Positions 41,058-50,298 are shown, numbered from the stretch's first letter. The stretch is 64,000 bases of DNA from Streptomyces malachitofuscus (GCF_014650055.1 NZ_BMUF01000003.1:496001-560000); one strand, 5' to 3'. Notes: a model not told the origin generated them from the letters alone. Made by a program: numbers and translations.

Positions 41058-41804
41058 TCAGAGGGTGGCCTCGACCAATCGCTTCATGCCGGGTTCGTCG
41101 GTCACGCAGCCCACCAGGCCGAGCGCCCGGGCGAGTGCCAGGTCACGCTCGTCGTTGACGGTCCAGGCCATGACGTCGATGCCGGCGGCGGCGCACTTGT
41201 CGACGATGGCCTGGTTCAGCTGCCGCAAGTCCACGCTGACCAGGCTCGAACCGGCCTTCCGGGCACGATCGACGAAGGTGTCGCGGTGTGCGCTGGCGCC
41301 GGCCACCAACACGGTGCGGGCCTCCGGCAGCAGGTCGTGGATCTCGATCAGCGCCGACTCGTGGAAGGACAGCACGGAAACACGGCCCAGCAGGTCGCGT
41401 TCGGTGAGCACCTTGGCGAGCGACCGTGCGGCGGCCACGTCCTTGATCTCTGCCTGGATCGGCAGTGTCGGCCCGACGGCGTCCAGCACCTCCCCGAAGG
41501 TGGGGATGCGTTCGCCGCGGCCGGCGTCGAGCTTCTTGAGCTGCTTCAGGTCCTGGTCCGCGATCGGCCCCGAGCCGTCCGTCGTGCGGTCCAGGGTTTG
41601 GTCGTGCATGACGACCAGTTCGCCGTCCTTGCTCAGGTGCAGGTCCAGTTCGATGCCGTCCAGCCCTTCGCGTTCGGCCCGCAGGAAGGAGCGCAGGGTG
41701 TTCTCCGGCTCGGCGGCCATGACACCGCGGTGGCCGATGGTGAAGAAAGACACTCGGTTGCCGTCCTTGAGTGGGGTGGTCCGGGGCAGCCGCACGAGGG
41801 TCAT
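41058..41804 (-). CDS. Glycerophosphodiester phosphodiesterase
   Basis: A 248-aa GDPD-family TIM-barrel enzyme. Catalytic and metal-binding motifs are present: GHRG near residue 25, the Glu-x-Asp pair in IELDLHLSKDGELVVMHD, and QAEIKD. There is no signal peptide, so it acts in the cytoplasm like UgpQ, releasing glycerol 3-phosphate and an alcohol from glycerophosphodiesters. Single gene, convergent with the toxin gene. Confidence 0.92.
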   Translation of the reverse strand: MTLVRLPRTTPLKDGNRVSFFTIGHRGVMAAEPENTLRSFLRAEREGLDGIELDLHLSKDGELVVMHDQTLDRTTDGSGPIADQDLKQLKKLDAGRGERIPTFGEVLDAVGPTLPIQAEIKDVAAARSLAKVLTERDLLGRVSVLSFHESALIEIHDLLPEARTVLVAGASAHRDTFVDRARKAGSSLVSVDLRQLNQAIVDKCAAAGIDVMAWTVNDERDLALARALGLVGCVTDEPGMKRLVEATL

Positions 41805-41888
41805 GCCCCTGTCGCTGGAGCGATCAAGCCTAACGGGCCCGGCGGCGCGTGCCTCCGACCCGCCTGAACCTCAGGACGAGCAGTCGAC

Positions 41889-41936
41889 GGAGTGAGTACT
41901 CACTCATTGACGGAGTGAGTACTCACTCCATATGCT
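41889..41936 (+). promoter_or_regulatory. tetR promoter with twin palindromic operators
   Basis: GGAGTGAGTACTCACTCC at 41912-41929 is a perfect 18-bp palindrome; a copy differing by one base lies at 41889-41906, 23 bp away. TTGACG (41907-41912) and TATGCT (41931-41936) with an 18-bp spacer form the promoter, so one operator fills the spacer. Transcription would begin at about the ATG at 41944. Confidence 0.75.
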
Positions 41937-41943
41937 CGCTCCC

Positions 41944-42555
41944 ATGACAGCACCCAAAGAGAGTGGGACCACCCGCCGCCGCGCCCCCGGCATGTCGCCG
42001 GAGCAGCGCCGCGAGATGATCATCCAGACCGCCATTCCGCTGATCGCCGAGTACGGCGCCGCGGTGACGACCGCGAAGATCGCCCGTGCCGCGGGCATCG
42101 GCGAAGGAACGATCTTCCGGGTCTTCGCCGACAAGGACGAGCTGCTGCAGGCCTGTGTGGCCAAGGCGCTCTCTCCTGACGACGCGGTCCGCGAGCTCGA
42201 CGCGATCGACATGTCGCAGCCGCTGGCCGCCCGGCTCGCGGAGGCGGCCGAGGCGCTGCAGGCGCACATGTCCAGGATGGGCGCGATCATCGGCGCGCTG
42301 GGGCACCGCGGCGGCAAGCACCCCGGCACGGTGCGCGGCGCGGGTCGCCAGGAGTCGACGACGCGTATCCGCGCCGCCCTCGCGGAGCTGCTGGAACCCG
42401 ACAAGGCTGCCCTGCGCCGGCCACCGGAGCAGATCGCGGCCCTGTTCTTCGGCCTGCTCTTCGCCCAGCCGCGTACGGACGACGAACCCGACCTGACATC
42501 CCAGGAACTGGTGGAGGTCTTCCTGCACGGGGCGCACTCGGGAGGCGCCGAGTGA
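41944..42555 (+). CDS. TetR family transcriptional regulator
   Basis: A 203-aa TetR protein with the helix-turn-helix VTTAKIARAAGIGEGTIFRVFADKDELL. The ATG at 41944 (MTAPKESGTTRRR) is preferred over the ATG at 41932, because the promoter places the transcript start at 41943-41944; this makes the mRNA leaderless. Neither start has a ribosome site. It overlaps the following membrane-protein gene (GTGA) and probably autoregulates through the twin palindromes. Confidence 0.88.
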   Translation: MTAPKESGTTRRRAPGMSPEQRREMIIQTAIPLIAEYGAAVTTAKIARAAGIGEGTIFRVFADKDELLQACVAKALSPDDAVRELDAIDMSQPLAARLAEAAEALQAHMSRMGAIIGALGHRGGKHPGTVRGAGRQESTTRIRAALAELLEPDKAALRRPPEQIAALFFGLLFAQPRTDDEPDLTSQELVEVFLHGAHSGGAE

Positions 42556-42971
42556 GTGCGCGCACAAGGCGCCTGCGGGTCACGGCCCTCGCCGTCCTGA
42601 CCCCCGTCCTGGTGTGGCTGGTCACGGACCCCCTGCTGGGGCACCGTATTCGCATCGCCGACGGCGAGCAGACGCTCGAGATCGGCGCCGGGGCCGTAGC
42701 GTTCGTCGCACTGCTCGCGTCGCTGGCCGGCTGGGGGCTGCTGGCGGCCCTCGAGCGATTCGCGGCGCGCCGCGCCCGCACAGCCTGGACCGTGACGGCG
42801 GGCGCCGTACTGGCCGTGTCCTTCCTGCCGTTCACCGGCGACGGCATGGACGGCGGCACCCGAGTCTCCCTCGCCCTGATGCACCTGTCGGTGGCGGCGG
42901 TACTGATCCCGGGACTGCGCGGCAGGCCCCCCGCCGCGTCTGCCGACGCCGCGGACCAGGTTGTCGCGTGA
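42552..42971 (+). CDS. DUF6069-like four-helix membrane protein
   Basis: A 139-aa protein with four hydrophobic helices (residues about 10-25, 48-70, 80-97, 107-123), similar in layout to the small actinobacterial DUF6069 proteins. The GTG at 42552 overlaps the TetR stop. As target of the co-transcribed TetR it may help membrane stress resistance; function unknown. Confidence 0.75.
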   Translation: MSARTRRLRVTALAVLTPVLVWLVTDPLLGHRIRIADGEQTLEIGAGAVAFVALLASLAGWGLLAALERFAARRARTAWTVTAGAVLAVSFLPFTGDGMDGGTRVSLALMHLSVAAVLIPGLRGRPPAASADAADQVVA

Positions 42972-43097
42972 GATCGCCCCGCGAGTACGGGCGTGGCCGG
43001 TTCGGCGAGCCGTCCGGACGCCTGATCGCATCGGATCGCAGCGGTCGGGTCCGGTCGGGGCCTGGCCAGGCAGGGTTGTCATCGAAAGGAGGGTCTC

Positions 43098-43967
43098 GTG
43101 ATCTCGGCACTGAACCGGCTCGTCGATCGCGTCGAGAAGCACCTCACCGAGGAGCTCGACGTCCGTCGACTGGCAGCGGAGCTCGGCACGACCGAATACC
43201 ACCTGCGTCGGATGTTCTCCTCGTTGGCGGGCATGCCGCTGTCGGAATACGTGCGTCGGCGCCGCATGACCGTCGCCGCTGCCGACGTGGTCCGGGGCGA
43301 GGACGATCTGCTGAGCATCGCCGTCCGGCACGGATACGGCTCGACCGAGGCGTTCGGGCGTGCGTTCCGCGCGGTCCACGGCGCCGGCCCGAGTGACGTA
43401 CGCCGCGACGGAGGCCCGCTGCGCACACAACCACAGCTCAGGTTCCACCTGACCGTCGAAGGGAGCATCCCCATGGACACCCGCCTCATCGACCGCCCTG
43501 CGTTCCGGCTCGTCGGACACGCGACCCGGGTTCCGCTCATCCACCAGGGCGTCAACCCGCACATTCAGCAGCACATCGCCGCACTGCCGCAAGAGGAGCA
43601 CGTCCGGCTCAAGGCCCTCGGCGACACCGAACCGGCGGGCCTGCTGCAGGTGTGCGACGACGTCGACCCCGACGGCACGGAGGGGAGCGAACTGACCTAT
43701 CTGCACGGGGTCGCGGTCTCCCGGGACACGCCGGCCCCCGACGGCCTCGACGCCATCGAGGTACCGGCCGGCAAGTGGGCGGTCTTCCGCACCGCCGGAC
43801 CGTATCCGCAAGCCCTGCAGACCACCTGGGCCGCGACCGCGACCGAGTGGTTCCCCTCCAACCCGTGGCGACTGCGGCCGGGCCCCTCCATCGTCGCGGT
43901 CCTCGAACGCGCGGACGACTTCAGCACCGCGACGTGCGAGCTCTGGCTGCCCGTGGAAGCGGAGTGA
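43098..43967 (+). CDS. AraC family regulator with GyrI-like effector domain
   Basis: A 289-aa protein: AraC DNA-binding domain first (LTEELDVRRLAAELGTTEYHLRRMFSSLAG, then LSIAVRHGYGSTEAFGRAFRAVHG), followed from residue about 120 by a GyrI/BmrR-type ligand pocket (FRLVGHATRVPL...EVPAGKWAVFRTAGPYPQALQTTW). The GTG at 43098 has AAAGGAGGG upstream. The layout matches the Rob/SoxS-like and Bacillus YdeE type, sensing small hydrophobic compounds. Target unknown. Confidence 0.92.
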   Translation: MISALNRLVDRVEKHLTEELDVRRLAAELGTTEYHLRRMFSSLAGMPLSEYVRRRRMTVAAADVVRGEDDLLSIAVRHGYGSTEAFGRAFRAVHGAGPSDVRRDGGPLRTQPQLRFHLTVEGSIPMDTRLIDRPAFRLVGHATRVPLIHQGVNPHIQQHIAALPQEEHVRLKALGDTEPAGLLQVCDDVDPDGTEGSELTYLHGVAVSRDTPAPDGLDAIEVPAGKWAVFRTAGPYPQALQTTWAATATEWFPSNPWRLRPGPSIVAVLERADDFSTATCELWLPVEAE

Positions 43968-43991
43968 CGCGGAGCGCGATCGGCCGGCCGC

Positions 43992-44822
43992 CTAATGGTC
44001 CTGGAGGAAGGCGATGAGGGCCGCTGTGAGCTCGGCGGGCGCGTCCTCCTGTACGAGATGACCCGCGCCGGCGATCGGTTCGAGTCGCGCACCCGGGATG
44101 CGGGCCGCGAGCTCCCGCCCCTTCGCCACGGGGATCCAGGTGTCGTCCTCGCCCCAGCACACCAGCGTGGGGATGCCGATCTCGCCGTACCGGTCCTGCA
44201 CCTCGTCGGTGTGGAGCTGGTCGGCCTGGGCGATCTGCCGGTAGAAGGCCGCCTGACCGGCTTCGCCGAGCCAGGGCCGGACGAGCCGGTCGAGGACGGC
44301 CGGGTGCAGGCCGGGGCTGCTGGCCGAGGTCACGTACTCGCGCACCAGGGCGCGGTGCAGCGCGGGCGGCAACTGCTCGAAGACCTCGGAGTGCTCACCG
44401 ACGAGCCGGAAGAACGGTGACCCCCACGGCGCCAGCGCGACCGGGTCGACCAGGGCCAGGGCGCGGTAGCGGGCGCCGTGCAGCAGATGCGCCCGCAGGG
44501 AGACGGCACCGCCGAAATCGTGGGCGACCACGAAAGGCTCCTCCAGCTCCCAGTGCGCCAGAAGCTCGGTGAAAACCCTTCCCTGGGCGGCCAGGGAGAC
44601 ATCCTGGCCGACGGACATCTCCGATGCCCCGTACCCGGGCATGTCCCACACGAACACCTGGTGACGGCGGGCGAGTGAGCGGGCGACGGCGCGCCAGACG
44701 TAGGAGGAGAAGGGGGTGCCGTGCAGGAGCACGACCGGGTCCCGGCCGGGCTTTCCGAGGCTGCCCCAGCGGACGTCGCCCGACGTACTGCGGAACGTCT
44801 CGGTCGGCTGCCATTCGTTCAC
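43992..44822 (-). CDS. Alpha/beta hydrolase with Asp nucleophile
   Basis: A 276-aa alpha/beta hydrolase. The nucleophile elbow is VAHDFGG (Asp, not Ser), with oxyanion segment LLHGTP, acid in GEDDTWIP and His in GAGHLVQ; this is the layout of haloalkane dehalogenases and epoxide hydrolases. The GTG at 44822 has GAGAGGAAC upstream and is preferred; an ATG at 44870 that overlaps the RecQ stop (TGATG) is possible. Substrate unknown. Confidence 0.85.
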   Translation of the reverse strand: MNEWQPTETFRSTSGDVRWGSLGKPGRDPVVLLHGTPFSSYVWRAVARSLARRHQVFVWDMPGYGASEMSVGQDVSLAAQGRVFTELLAHWELEEPFVVAHDFGGAVSLRAHLLHGARYRALALVDPVALAPWGSPFFRLVGEHSEVFEQLPPALHRALVREYVTSASSPGLHPAVLDRLVRPWLGEAGQAAFYRQIAQADQLHTDEVQDRYGEIGIPTLVCWGEDDTWIPVAKGRELAARIPGARLEPIAGAGHLVQEDAPAELTAALIAFLQDH

Positions 44823-44869
44823 GAGTGCTGTTCCTCTCGGAGTACGCAACGATGCGGTCGCAGTGTGCA

Positions 44870-46534
44870 TCAGGTGCCGGTCAGCAGATCGCCCTCCTGT
44901 ACGGCTGTCAGGGACAGCGTCTTGTAGCCGACCTGCTCGAACAGCACGACGAGACGGTCCTCCTCCGTGCGCATGACGGTGCCGGCGCCCCACGCCGGGT
45001 GGTGCACCCGGTCGTTCGGCTCATACAGCTCGCCGTGTCCGGGCGGGGGAGCGGCGTTCCGGTGTTCGGCGCCCTTGCCGGGGAGTTGGTCCTCGCGGTC
45101 GCACACGTCGCAACGTCCGCACGGCACGTCGAGCTGCTCACCGAAGTAGCCCAGAAGGTACTGGCGGCGGCAGGACGGCGTCTCGGCGTAGCCGCGCATC
45201 ATCTCGATGCGCGACCGGTCGATGCGATGCCGCCGCTCGAACACCTGCACCGCCGCTTCGGCCGCCCCTTCCGCCGTGCGACCGGGCAACGCCCGTACCG
45301 CGCGGCGCCTGCCCTCGACGGTCACCGCGTCCGCCTCCTCCAGCAGGTTCAGCAGATCGCTGGTCTTCCGGCGCGACAGACCGCACAGCTGCGCCATCCG
45401 GCTGCGGCGCTGCGGAACGTCCTGCTCCAGCAGCGTGGTCATGAGGCGGCGCAATGCGTCGGTGTCCAGTGTCCGGGCCGTGAGGAACTTCTGCAGGCCC
45501 AGGTCCTCGGGGCGGTAGAACAGCACGGCGCGCGCCGGTTCCCCGTCCCGTCCGGCGCGCCCGATCTCTTGGTAGTAGGAGTCCAGGGATTCCGGCACAG
45601 ATGCGTGGGCGACGAACCGCACGTCCGCCTTGTCGATGCCCATCCCGAATGCAGAGGTGGCCACGACCACCGCGGGAGAGCCGGCCATGAACCCGTCGTG
45701 GATCCGGCGGCGGTCCGCGGCCTTCCGGCCCGCGTGGTACGCCTGGGCATCCACGCCGTCCTGCCGGAGCCGCCCCGCGTACGTCTCGGCGTCCTTGCGG
45801 GTGGCGGTGTAGAGGATGCCCGGGCCGCGTGCCGAGGCCGTCCAGCGTGACACGGCCTCGCGTTTGGCCGGGTCGTCGGTGAAGGTGCGTACCGACAGAT
45901 GAATCGTGGGCCGGTCGACCCCCGTCGTCACGACGTGGGCCTCCCGCATGCGCAGGTGCTCGACGATGTCGTCCCTGACCGGTGCCGCGGCCGTTGCCGT
46001 CAGGGCGAGTACCGGCGGGCGGCCCAGCCGCTCGGCGGCCTCGCCCAGGTTCAGGTAGTCGGGGCGGAAGTCGTGTCCCCAGGCGGAGACGCAATGCGCC
46101 TCGTCGACGACGAACAGCGAAGGGCCCAGTTCCCGCAACCGTTCCACGACACGGTCCTTGGTCAGCTGCTCGGGGGAGAGGAACAGGTATTCGGCATCAC
46201 CGTCGCGGATCGCCTGCCAGCCCCGTTCGGTGGCCGACTGCGACTGCGCGGAGTTCACGGCCACGGCGTCCGGTGCCGCGCTCTCCCGCAGGCCGGTGAC
46301 CTGGTCGCGCTGCAGTGCGATGAGCGGCGACACCACGACGGCAGGACCGCCGAGCATGACGGTGGGCACCTGGTAGATCGCCGACTTGCCGGACCCGGTG
46401 GGCATGACGACCAGTACGTCACGGCCGTCGAGCAGCGCCGCCATCGCCTCCGTCTGTTCGGCGGCCAGGTCGCTCCACCCGAACCGTTCCCGGGCCACAC
46501 GGCGCAGGTCGTCGATCCGGTCGTGCACGCCCAT
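44870..46534 (-). CDS. recQ: RecQ family ATP-dependent DNA helicase
   Basis: A 554-aa 3'-5' helicase. Motif I is MPTGSGKS, motif II VDEAHCVSAWGHDFRP, motif VI YYQEIGRAGRDG, and the RecQ zinc-binding cysteines follow (SCRRQYLLGYFGEQL, CGRCDVCD). There is no HRDC domain; instead the last 55 residues (NDRVHHPAWGAGTVMRTEEDRLVVLFEQVGYKTL) form a small barrel-like domain seen in other actinobacterial RecQ proteins. The ATG at 46534 is chosen with GAGAGGG upstream. It works in DNA repair and recombination. Confidence 0.92.
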   Translation of the reverse strand: MGVHDRIDDLRRVARERFGWSDLAAEQTEAMAALLDGRDVLVVMPTGSGKSAIYQVPTVMLGGPAVVVSPLIALQRDQVTGLRESAAPDAVAVNSAQSQSATERGWQAIRDGDAEYLFLSPEQLTKDRVVERLRELGPSLFVVDEAHCVSAWGHDFRPDYLNLGEAAERLGRPPVLALTATAAAPVRDDIVEHLRMREAHVVTTGVDRPTIHLSVRTFTDDPAKREAVSRWTASARGPGILYTATRKDAETYAGRLRQDGVDAQAYHAGRKAADRRRIHDGFMAGSPAVVVATSAFGMGIDKADVRFVAHASVPESLDSYYQEIGRAGRDGEPARAVLFYRPEDLGLQKFLTARTLDTDALRRLMTTLLEQDVPQRRSRMAQLCGLSRRKTSDLLNLLEEADAVTVEGRRRAVRALPGRTAEGAAEAAVQVFERRHRIDRSRIEMMRGYAETPSCRRQYLLGYFGEQLDVPCGRCDVCDREDQLPGKGAEHRNAAPPPGHGELYEPNDRVHHPAWGAGTVMRTEEDRLVVLFEQVGYKTLSLTAVQEGDLLTGT

Positions 46535-46739
46535 CACCCCGTCCCTCTCACCGCCCGGCACTTCTGCGAACCCCGCCCGGGTACCCCGGCGGCCGGCCAC
46601 GACGCGGGGAGACACACGGCGACCGCTGCCCTTGCTGCCGGTCGGGCTCGACGATGCCGGCTCGTAGCGGTCGACGGACTCGACGTCGATATCGCCGCCC
46701 TCGACGCGGGGGTCGGCCGGGGCGGACCTTCCGGCGGAA

Positions 46740-46769
46740 CCGGGAGCCGGCAAGAACGCCGGCTCCCGG
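46740..46769 (-). terminator. Strong hairpin after the duplicated-repeat gene
   Basis: CCGGGAGCCGGC and GCCGGCTCCCGG form a perfect 12-bp stem with loop AAGAAC, starting 46 bp after the stop at 46815. There is no U-run, as is usual in actinomycetes. The remaining 46535-46814 gap holds nothing else recognisable. Confidence 0.75.
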
Positions 46770-46814
46770 GAATGAGGGATGGGCAGCGCCGACCCGCCAC
46801 GACCGCCCGGCGCG

Positions 46815-48008
46815 TCAACTGGTCAGGGGAGAACCGGTGGGGATCGGCGCCAGCGCGTTGTCGGGTACGGTCCGCACCGCAGCCCATCCGCCGTAGCGGG
46901 CCAGAACCGTGGGGCTCACCACCCAGCGTCGTGTCCGGTTCTCCATCCGCCACACGGCCGGCGCATGCTCCTCCTTGAGCAGGGTTCCGTTCACCGGGGT
47001 GTCGGTGATGCCCGCAGCGGCCGGCGTCCCGTCGGGCACCACCCGCACGGAGGCCCACCCGCCGTAGAGCCGGAAGAGCGTGGCCGGATCGGGGACCCAG
47101 AACTTTGCCCCGCCGAAGATGACGTAGACCTCGGGTTTCGACTCCTCCCGGACGACGCTGCCGTCCGGGAACTCATTGGCCCCGCCGAGCTTGTCGACCT
47201 GCACGTAGAACACATAGTGCCCGCGCAGGGACGGGTCGTCCTCGCACCGGATGGCGATGATGCCGTTGCCGAGACCACTGATGTCGTGCGACACGAGGTA
47301 CTCCGCGGTTGCGTACGTCAGCGCCAGGACGGTGGGGTTGAACAACGCCCCGTCGGGCTGGTTGGGGTCGCGTTGCAGCCCGATCGGCCGCTGCATCGAA
47401 CGACCGAAGGGCGACCACAGCCCGGCGAGTGTGGCGAACGTCTGGATACCGAGCGACACTGCGTCGAACACGGGCCTCGCCACCGGCCAGATGCCGCCGA
47501 AGATGTCCTTGGCGCGCGCCCCGAACTGGGTGTCCACGTTCTTCTGCCAGGTGATCCAGCCGTCGATCGCGCCCTGCCCCGGATCCCACTCCCAAAGGGT
47601 CGGGGTCAGGAACACCAACGTGTCGTCGCCGTCGCGCAGTTCCCCCTCCCAGATCTTGTACGGCGGGTACCGTCGCGGGTCGGTCTCCTCCTTGACGCGG
47701 AGGTCACCGTGGCGGACATGCGGTGTGCGGGTGGGGAACGAGTTGCCGCTGACGATGCCGCCGGTCCTCGACCCGAGCCAGTCCGAGGCGCTCCCGACCT
47801 GGAGCCGCCCGGCCCATCCTCGTACATCGCCCATGGTCATGCTGGAGTCGTCGGAGGTGGCCACGACCGAGCCGTCCTTGCTCACCACCTTCGTCAGAGT
47901 TCGGAAGTAGACCTCGTCGTGTTGACCGTCCCAGTTCAGCGCGTCGTCCCAGGTCTCACTTACACAGGTGAAGCCGTTGATCGCCACACGGTACGTTCCT
48001 GCAGCCAT
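46815..48008 (-). CDS. Hypothetical protein with duplicated C-terminal repeat
   Basis: A 397-aa protein with no signal peptide. The N-terminal 250 residues (opening YRVAINGFTCVSETWDDALN) look like a beta-rich fold that I do not recognise. The C-terminal part holds two repeats of about 50 residues with shared motifs: GSVVREESKPEVYVIFGG...YGGWASVRVVPDG and GTLLKEEHAPAVWRMENR...YGGWAAVRTVPDN. The same repeat occurs singly in other actinobacterial proteins, often in secreted enzymes or lectin-like proteins. The ATG at 48008 follows AAGGGGGGATC. Confidence 0.8.
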   Translation of the reverse strand: MAAGTYRVAINGFTCVSETWDDALNWDGQHDEVYFRTLTKVVSKDGSVVATSDDSSMTMGDVRGWAGRLQVGSASDWLGSRTGGIVSGNSFPTRTPHVRHGDLRVKEETDPRRYPPYKIWEGELRDGDDTLVFLTPTLWEWDPGQGAIDGWITWQKNVDTQFGARAKDIFGGIWPVARPVFDAVSLGIQTFATLAGLWSPFGRSMQRPIGLQRDPNQPDGALFNPTVLALTYATAEYLVSHDISGLGNGIIAIRCEDDPSLRGHYVFYVQVDKLGGANEFPDGSVVREESKPEVYVIFGGAKFWVPDPATLFRLYGGWASVRVVPDGTPAAAGITDTPVNGTLLKEEHAPAVWRMENRTRRWVVSPTVLARYGGWAAVRTVPDNALAPIPTGSPLTS

Positions 48009-48326
48009 GATCCCCCCTTGTGATCATTTTGGATCGGTCAGTATGAAATATCCGATGACCGATGTTTCATGGCTTGTGCGACTGTCATGCTGCTCCCGAC
48101 GGCGTGGCGCGCATAGGTGTCCGGTGTGCGTAAAAGGCGCGTATGCGACCGCGGCTCCGTCTGGACATTCAGGTGATTGCGGCGCGCGAATCGGAAAAGC
48201 GTTGCGCTCGGAAGCCCCCCGCCCGCCCCCCTGGAGTCGGTGCACCACCACGAGATGAGGTGCTCTGAGTGAACAACTGCGCCATGGCGACGGAGCGGAG
48301 CCCTCAGCAGTTCGGGGTGCCGCCTG
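48009..48326. promoter_or_regulatory. 318-bp gene-free stretch with promoter region of the repeat protein
   Basis: Less GC-rich than its surroundings near 48009-48070. ATCGGTCA (48033-48040) and TGACCGAT (48056-48063) form a perfect 8-bp inverted repeat with a 15-nt loop, 25 bp upstream of the start at 48008, and are probably an operator. The rest (48070-48326) shows no convincing gene, though the region between the two minus-strand genes may hold the 3' end of the tetR transcript. Confidence 0.45.
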
Positions 48327-48923
48327 TCATTTCAATTGGTCGAACGCGTAGTCGGCGTCGGCGACGGCCTCGGGGTGGACGTCGCGGGCGGTTCGGCCGT
48401 CGGCGATCTTCTGCCAGTTGGCTCTTGCGAGCACCCGCTGGACGGCCAGCACCTGGGCGGCACGCAGGCGAGCCCGGATGCCTTCGCCGAAGGCGTCCGC
48501 GAGCGCCTCCTCGTCCTCGATCCGGTACTGCGCGAGCCGTCCCGCCAGACTCGGGGTGCTGAACACCAGGCGATGGAACGCCACCACCTCGGGGTGGTCA
48601 TTGAGGCCGGTGACGGGGTCGTACCGCTCCAGGCCGGCCAGGAAGTGCCGATGCAGCGCGGTCACCGGATCGACGTCCGGCCTGCGGTCCCGTACGACGC
48701 GTGCCGCCTCGCCCAGATGGTCCGTGAAGCGGTGCAGCACCAGGTCTTCCTTGGTGGGGAAGTACCGGAAGAGGGTCGGCTTGGAGACGTCGGCCGTCGC
48801 GGCGATGTCGTTGACCGAGACGCGGTCGAAGCCACGCTCCAGGAACAGCGAGACAGCCGCGTCGGCGATGGTGTCGCGCGTCCGCTGCTTCTTGCGGGCC
48901 CGCAGTCCCGTCGGCTCGTTCAC
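48327..48923 (-). CDS. TetR family transcriptional regulator
   Basis: A 198-aa TetR protein with helix-turn-helix VSVNDIAATADVSKPTLFRYFPTKEDLV and a TetR_C_SACE-like C-terminal domain. The GTG at 48923 (MNEPTGLRARKKQRTRDTI) is the family-typical start; upstream in-frame extension is not supported. It is divergent from an NmrA-like oxidoreductase gene with only 54 bp between the starts, and probably represses it. Confidence 0.9.
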   Translation of the reverse strand: MNEPTGLRARKKQRTRDTIADAAVSLFLERGFDRVSVNDIAATADVSKPTLFRYFPTKEDLVLHRFTDHLGEAARVVRDRRPDVDPVTALHRHFLAGLERYDPVTGLNDHPEVVAFHRLVFSTPSLAGRLAQYRIEDEEALADAFGEGIRARLRAAQVLAVQRVLARANWQKIADGRTARDVHPEAVADADYAFDQLK

Positions 48924-48977
48924 CGGACCACAGTAACATTCATGACCGAGTTGCTTTTTTAACCGAGTAACGCTTTC

Positions 48978-49865
48978 ATGAGCGGCATGCATCCGACAGA
49001 CACCCCTCCCGTGCTCGTCACCGGAGCGACCGGCCGGATCGGCCGCCACGTCGTCGACCGGCTCCTCGACGCCGGCGTGCCGGTCCGCGCCCTCACCCAC
49101 CGCTCCACGGCGGCGGTGACACTGCCGGCGAAGGTCGACGTCTTCACCGGCGACCTCACCGTGCCCGAGTCACTCGAACCGGCGTTGAAGGGCGCCGGTG
49201 CGGTCTTCCTCGTCTGGACCGCCCCGCCTCGGACCGCCGCCGCAGTCGTCGAGCGGATGGCGGCCCACGTGCGGCGAGTCGTCTTCCTCTCCTCCCCGCA
49301 CCGGACCCCGCACCCCTTCTTCCAGCAGCCCAACCCCATGGCAGAGCTGCACGCCGACATCGAGCGGCTCATCGCCGCCACCGCGATGGAGCGGACGATC
49401 ATCCGGCCGGGGATGCTCGCGTCGAACGCGCTGGCCTGGTGGGCCCCCGCCATCAGAGCGGGCGAGGTCGTCCGCTGGCCCTACGGTGCTGCCGAGACGG
49501 CGCCGGTCGACGACCGCGACGTCGCAGCCGTCGCCGCACTGACGCTCCACGAGAAGGGACATGCCGGAGGCGACTACGTCCTGACGGGCCCCCAGTCGCT
49601 GACCCAGGCCGCGCAGGTGGGCGTCATCGCGGACGCTCTGGGGCACCGGATCCCGTTCGAGGAAATGACACCGGACGAGTTCCGCAGCCTGTCCAAGGGC
49701 ACAGCTCCGAGCTCCGTCGTCGACATGCTGCTGGACGCGTGGAACGCGGCGGTCGGACGGCCGGCGTACGTCACCACGACGGCGGCCGACGTCCTGGGAA
49801 CGGCGCCGCGAACGTTCCGCCAGTGGGTCTCTGACCACGCCACCGGGTTCAGGAAGGGCGCGTGA
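48978..49865 (+). CDS. NmrA-like NAD(P)-binding protein
   Basis: A 295-aa atypical short-chain dehydrogenase/NmrA-like protein with the cofactor loop VLVTGATGRIGRHVV at the start and the family segments GAVFLVWTAPP and IIRPGMLASNAL. A YxxxK catalytic pair is not evident, as in NmrA/QOR2-like redox sensors. The intergenic gap to tetR contains AT-rich DNA with the repeated half-site CCGAGT (48946 and 48963 regions). Confidence 0.9.
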   Translation: MSGMHPTDTPPVLVTGATGRIGRHVVDRLLDAGVPVRALTHRSTAAVTLPAKVDVFTGDLTVPESLEPALKGAGAVFLVWTAPPRTAAAVVERMAAHVRRVVFLSSPHRTPHPFFQQPNPMAELHADIERLIAATAMERTIIRPGMLASNALAWWAPAIRAGEVVRWPYGAAETAPVDDRDVAAVAALTLHEKGHAGGDYVLTGPQSLTQAAQVGVIADALGHRIPFEEMTPDEFRSLSKGTAPSSVVDMLLDAWNAAVGRPAYVTTTAADVLGTAPRTFRQWVSDHATGFRKGA

Positions 49866-50013
49866 CGGCCTGCCTTCGGTCCGGGGACCGCCGTTCGGAT
49901 CAACGCAGGTGACCCATCAGGTGATTGCCCCGCACCTCGAGGGCCGGACGACCGACGCCGGGGTACGACGTCTCGGCACGTGATGAACCCGGAACGGCGT
50001 GAGGAGCATGAGG

Positions 50014-50298
50014 ATGTACGCAGCAGTCCGGCGGTATGACGGCGTGACCGATCCCGCCGAGGCCGCACGTCTCGTGAACGAGGAGTTCGTGCCGCTGATG
50101 CGCCAAGTCGCCGGCTTCGTGGCCTACTACTGGATCGATGCCGGAGACGGCGTGATGGTCTCGACCAGCGTGTTCCAGGACCGCGCGGGTGCCGAAGAAT
50201 CGATCTCCAGGGCAGCGGACTACGTGCGGGACAACCTCGCGTCACTGCTTCCCCGTCCTCCCCAGGTGATGGCCGGCGAGGTGGTGGCTTCCGGGTGA
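50014..50298 (+). CDS. Small dimeric alpha/beta-barrel-like protein
   Basis: A 94-aa protein starting at ATG 50014 (MYAAVRRYDGVTDPAE), 7 bp after AGGAG; earlier starts overlap that ribosome site. The strand-helix pattern and the segment FVAYYWIDAGDGVMVSTSVFQDRAGAEES fit ABM/antibiotic-monooxygenase-like dimeric ferredoxin folds. Possibly a small sensor or degradative enzyme subunit; function unknown. Confidence 0.8.
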   Translation: MYAAVRRYDGVTDPAEAARLVNEEFVPLMRQVAGFVAYYWIDAGDGVMVSTSVFQDRAGAEESISRAADYVRDNLASLLPRPPQVMAGEVVASG

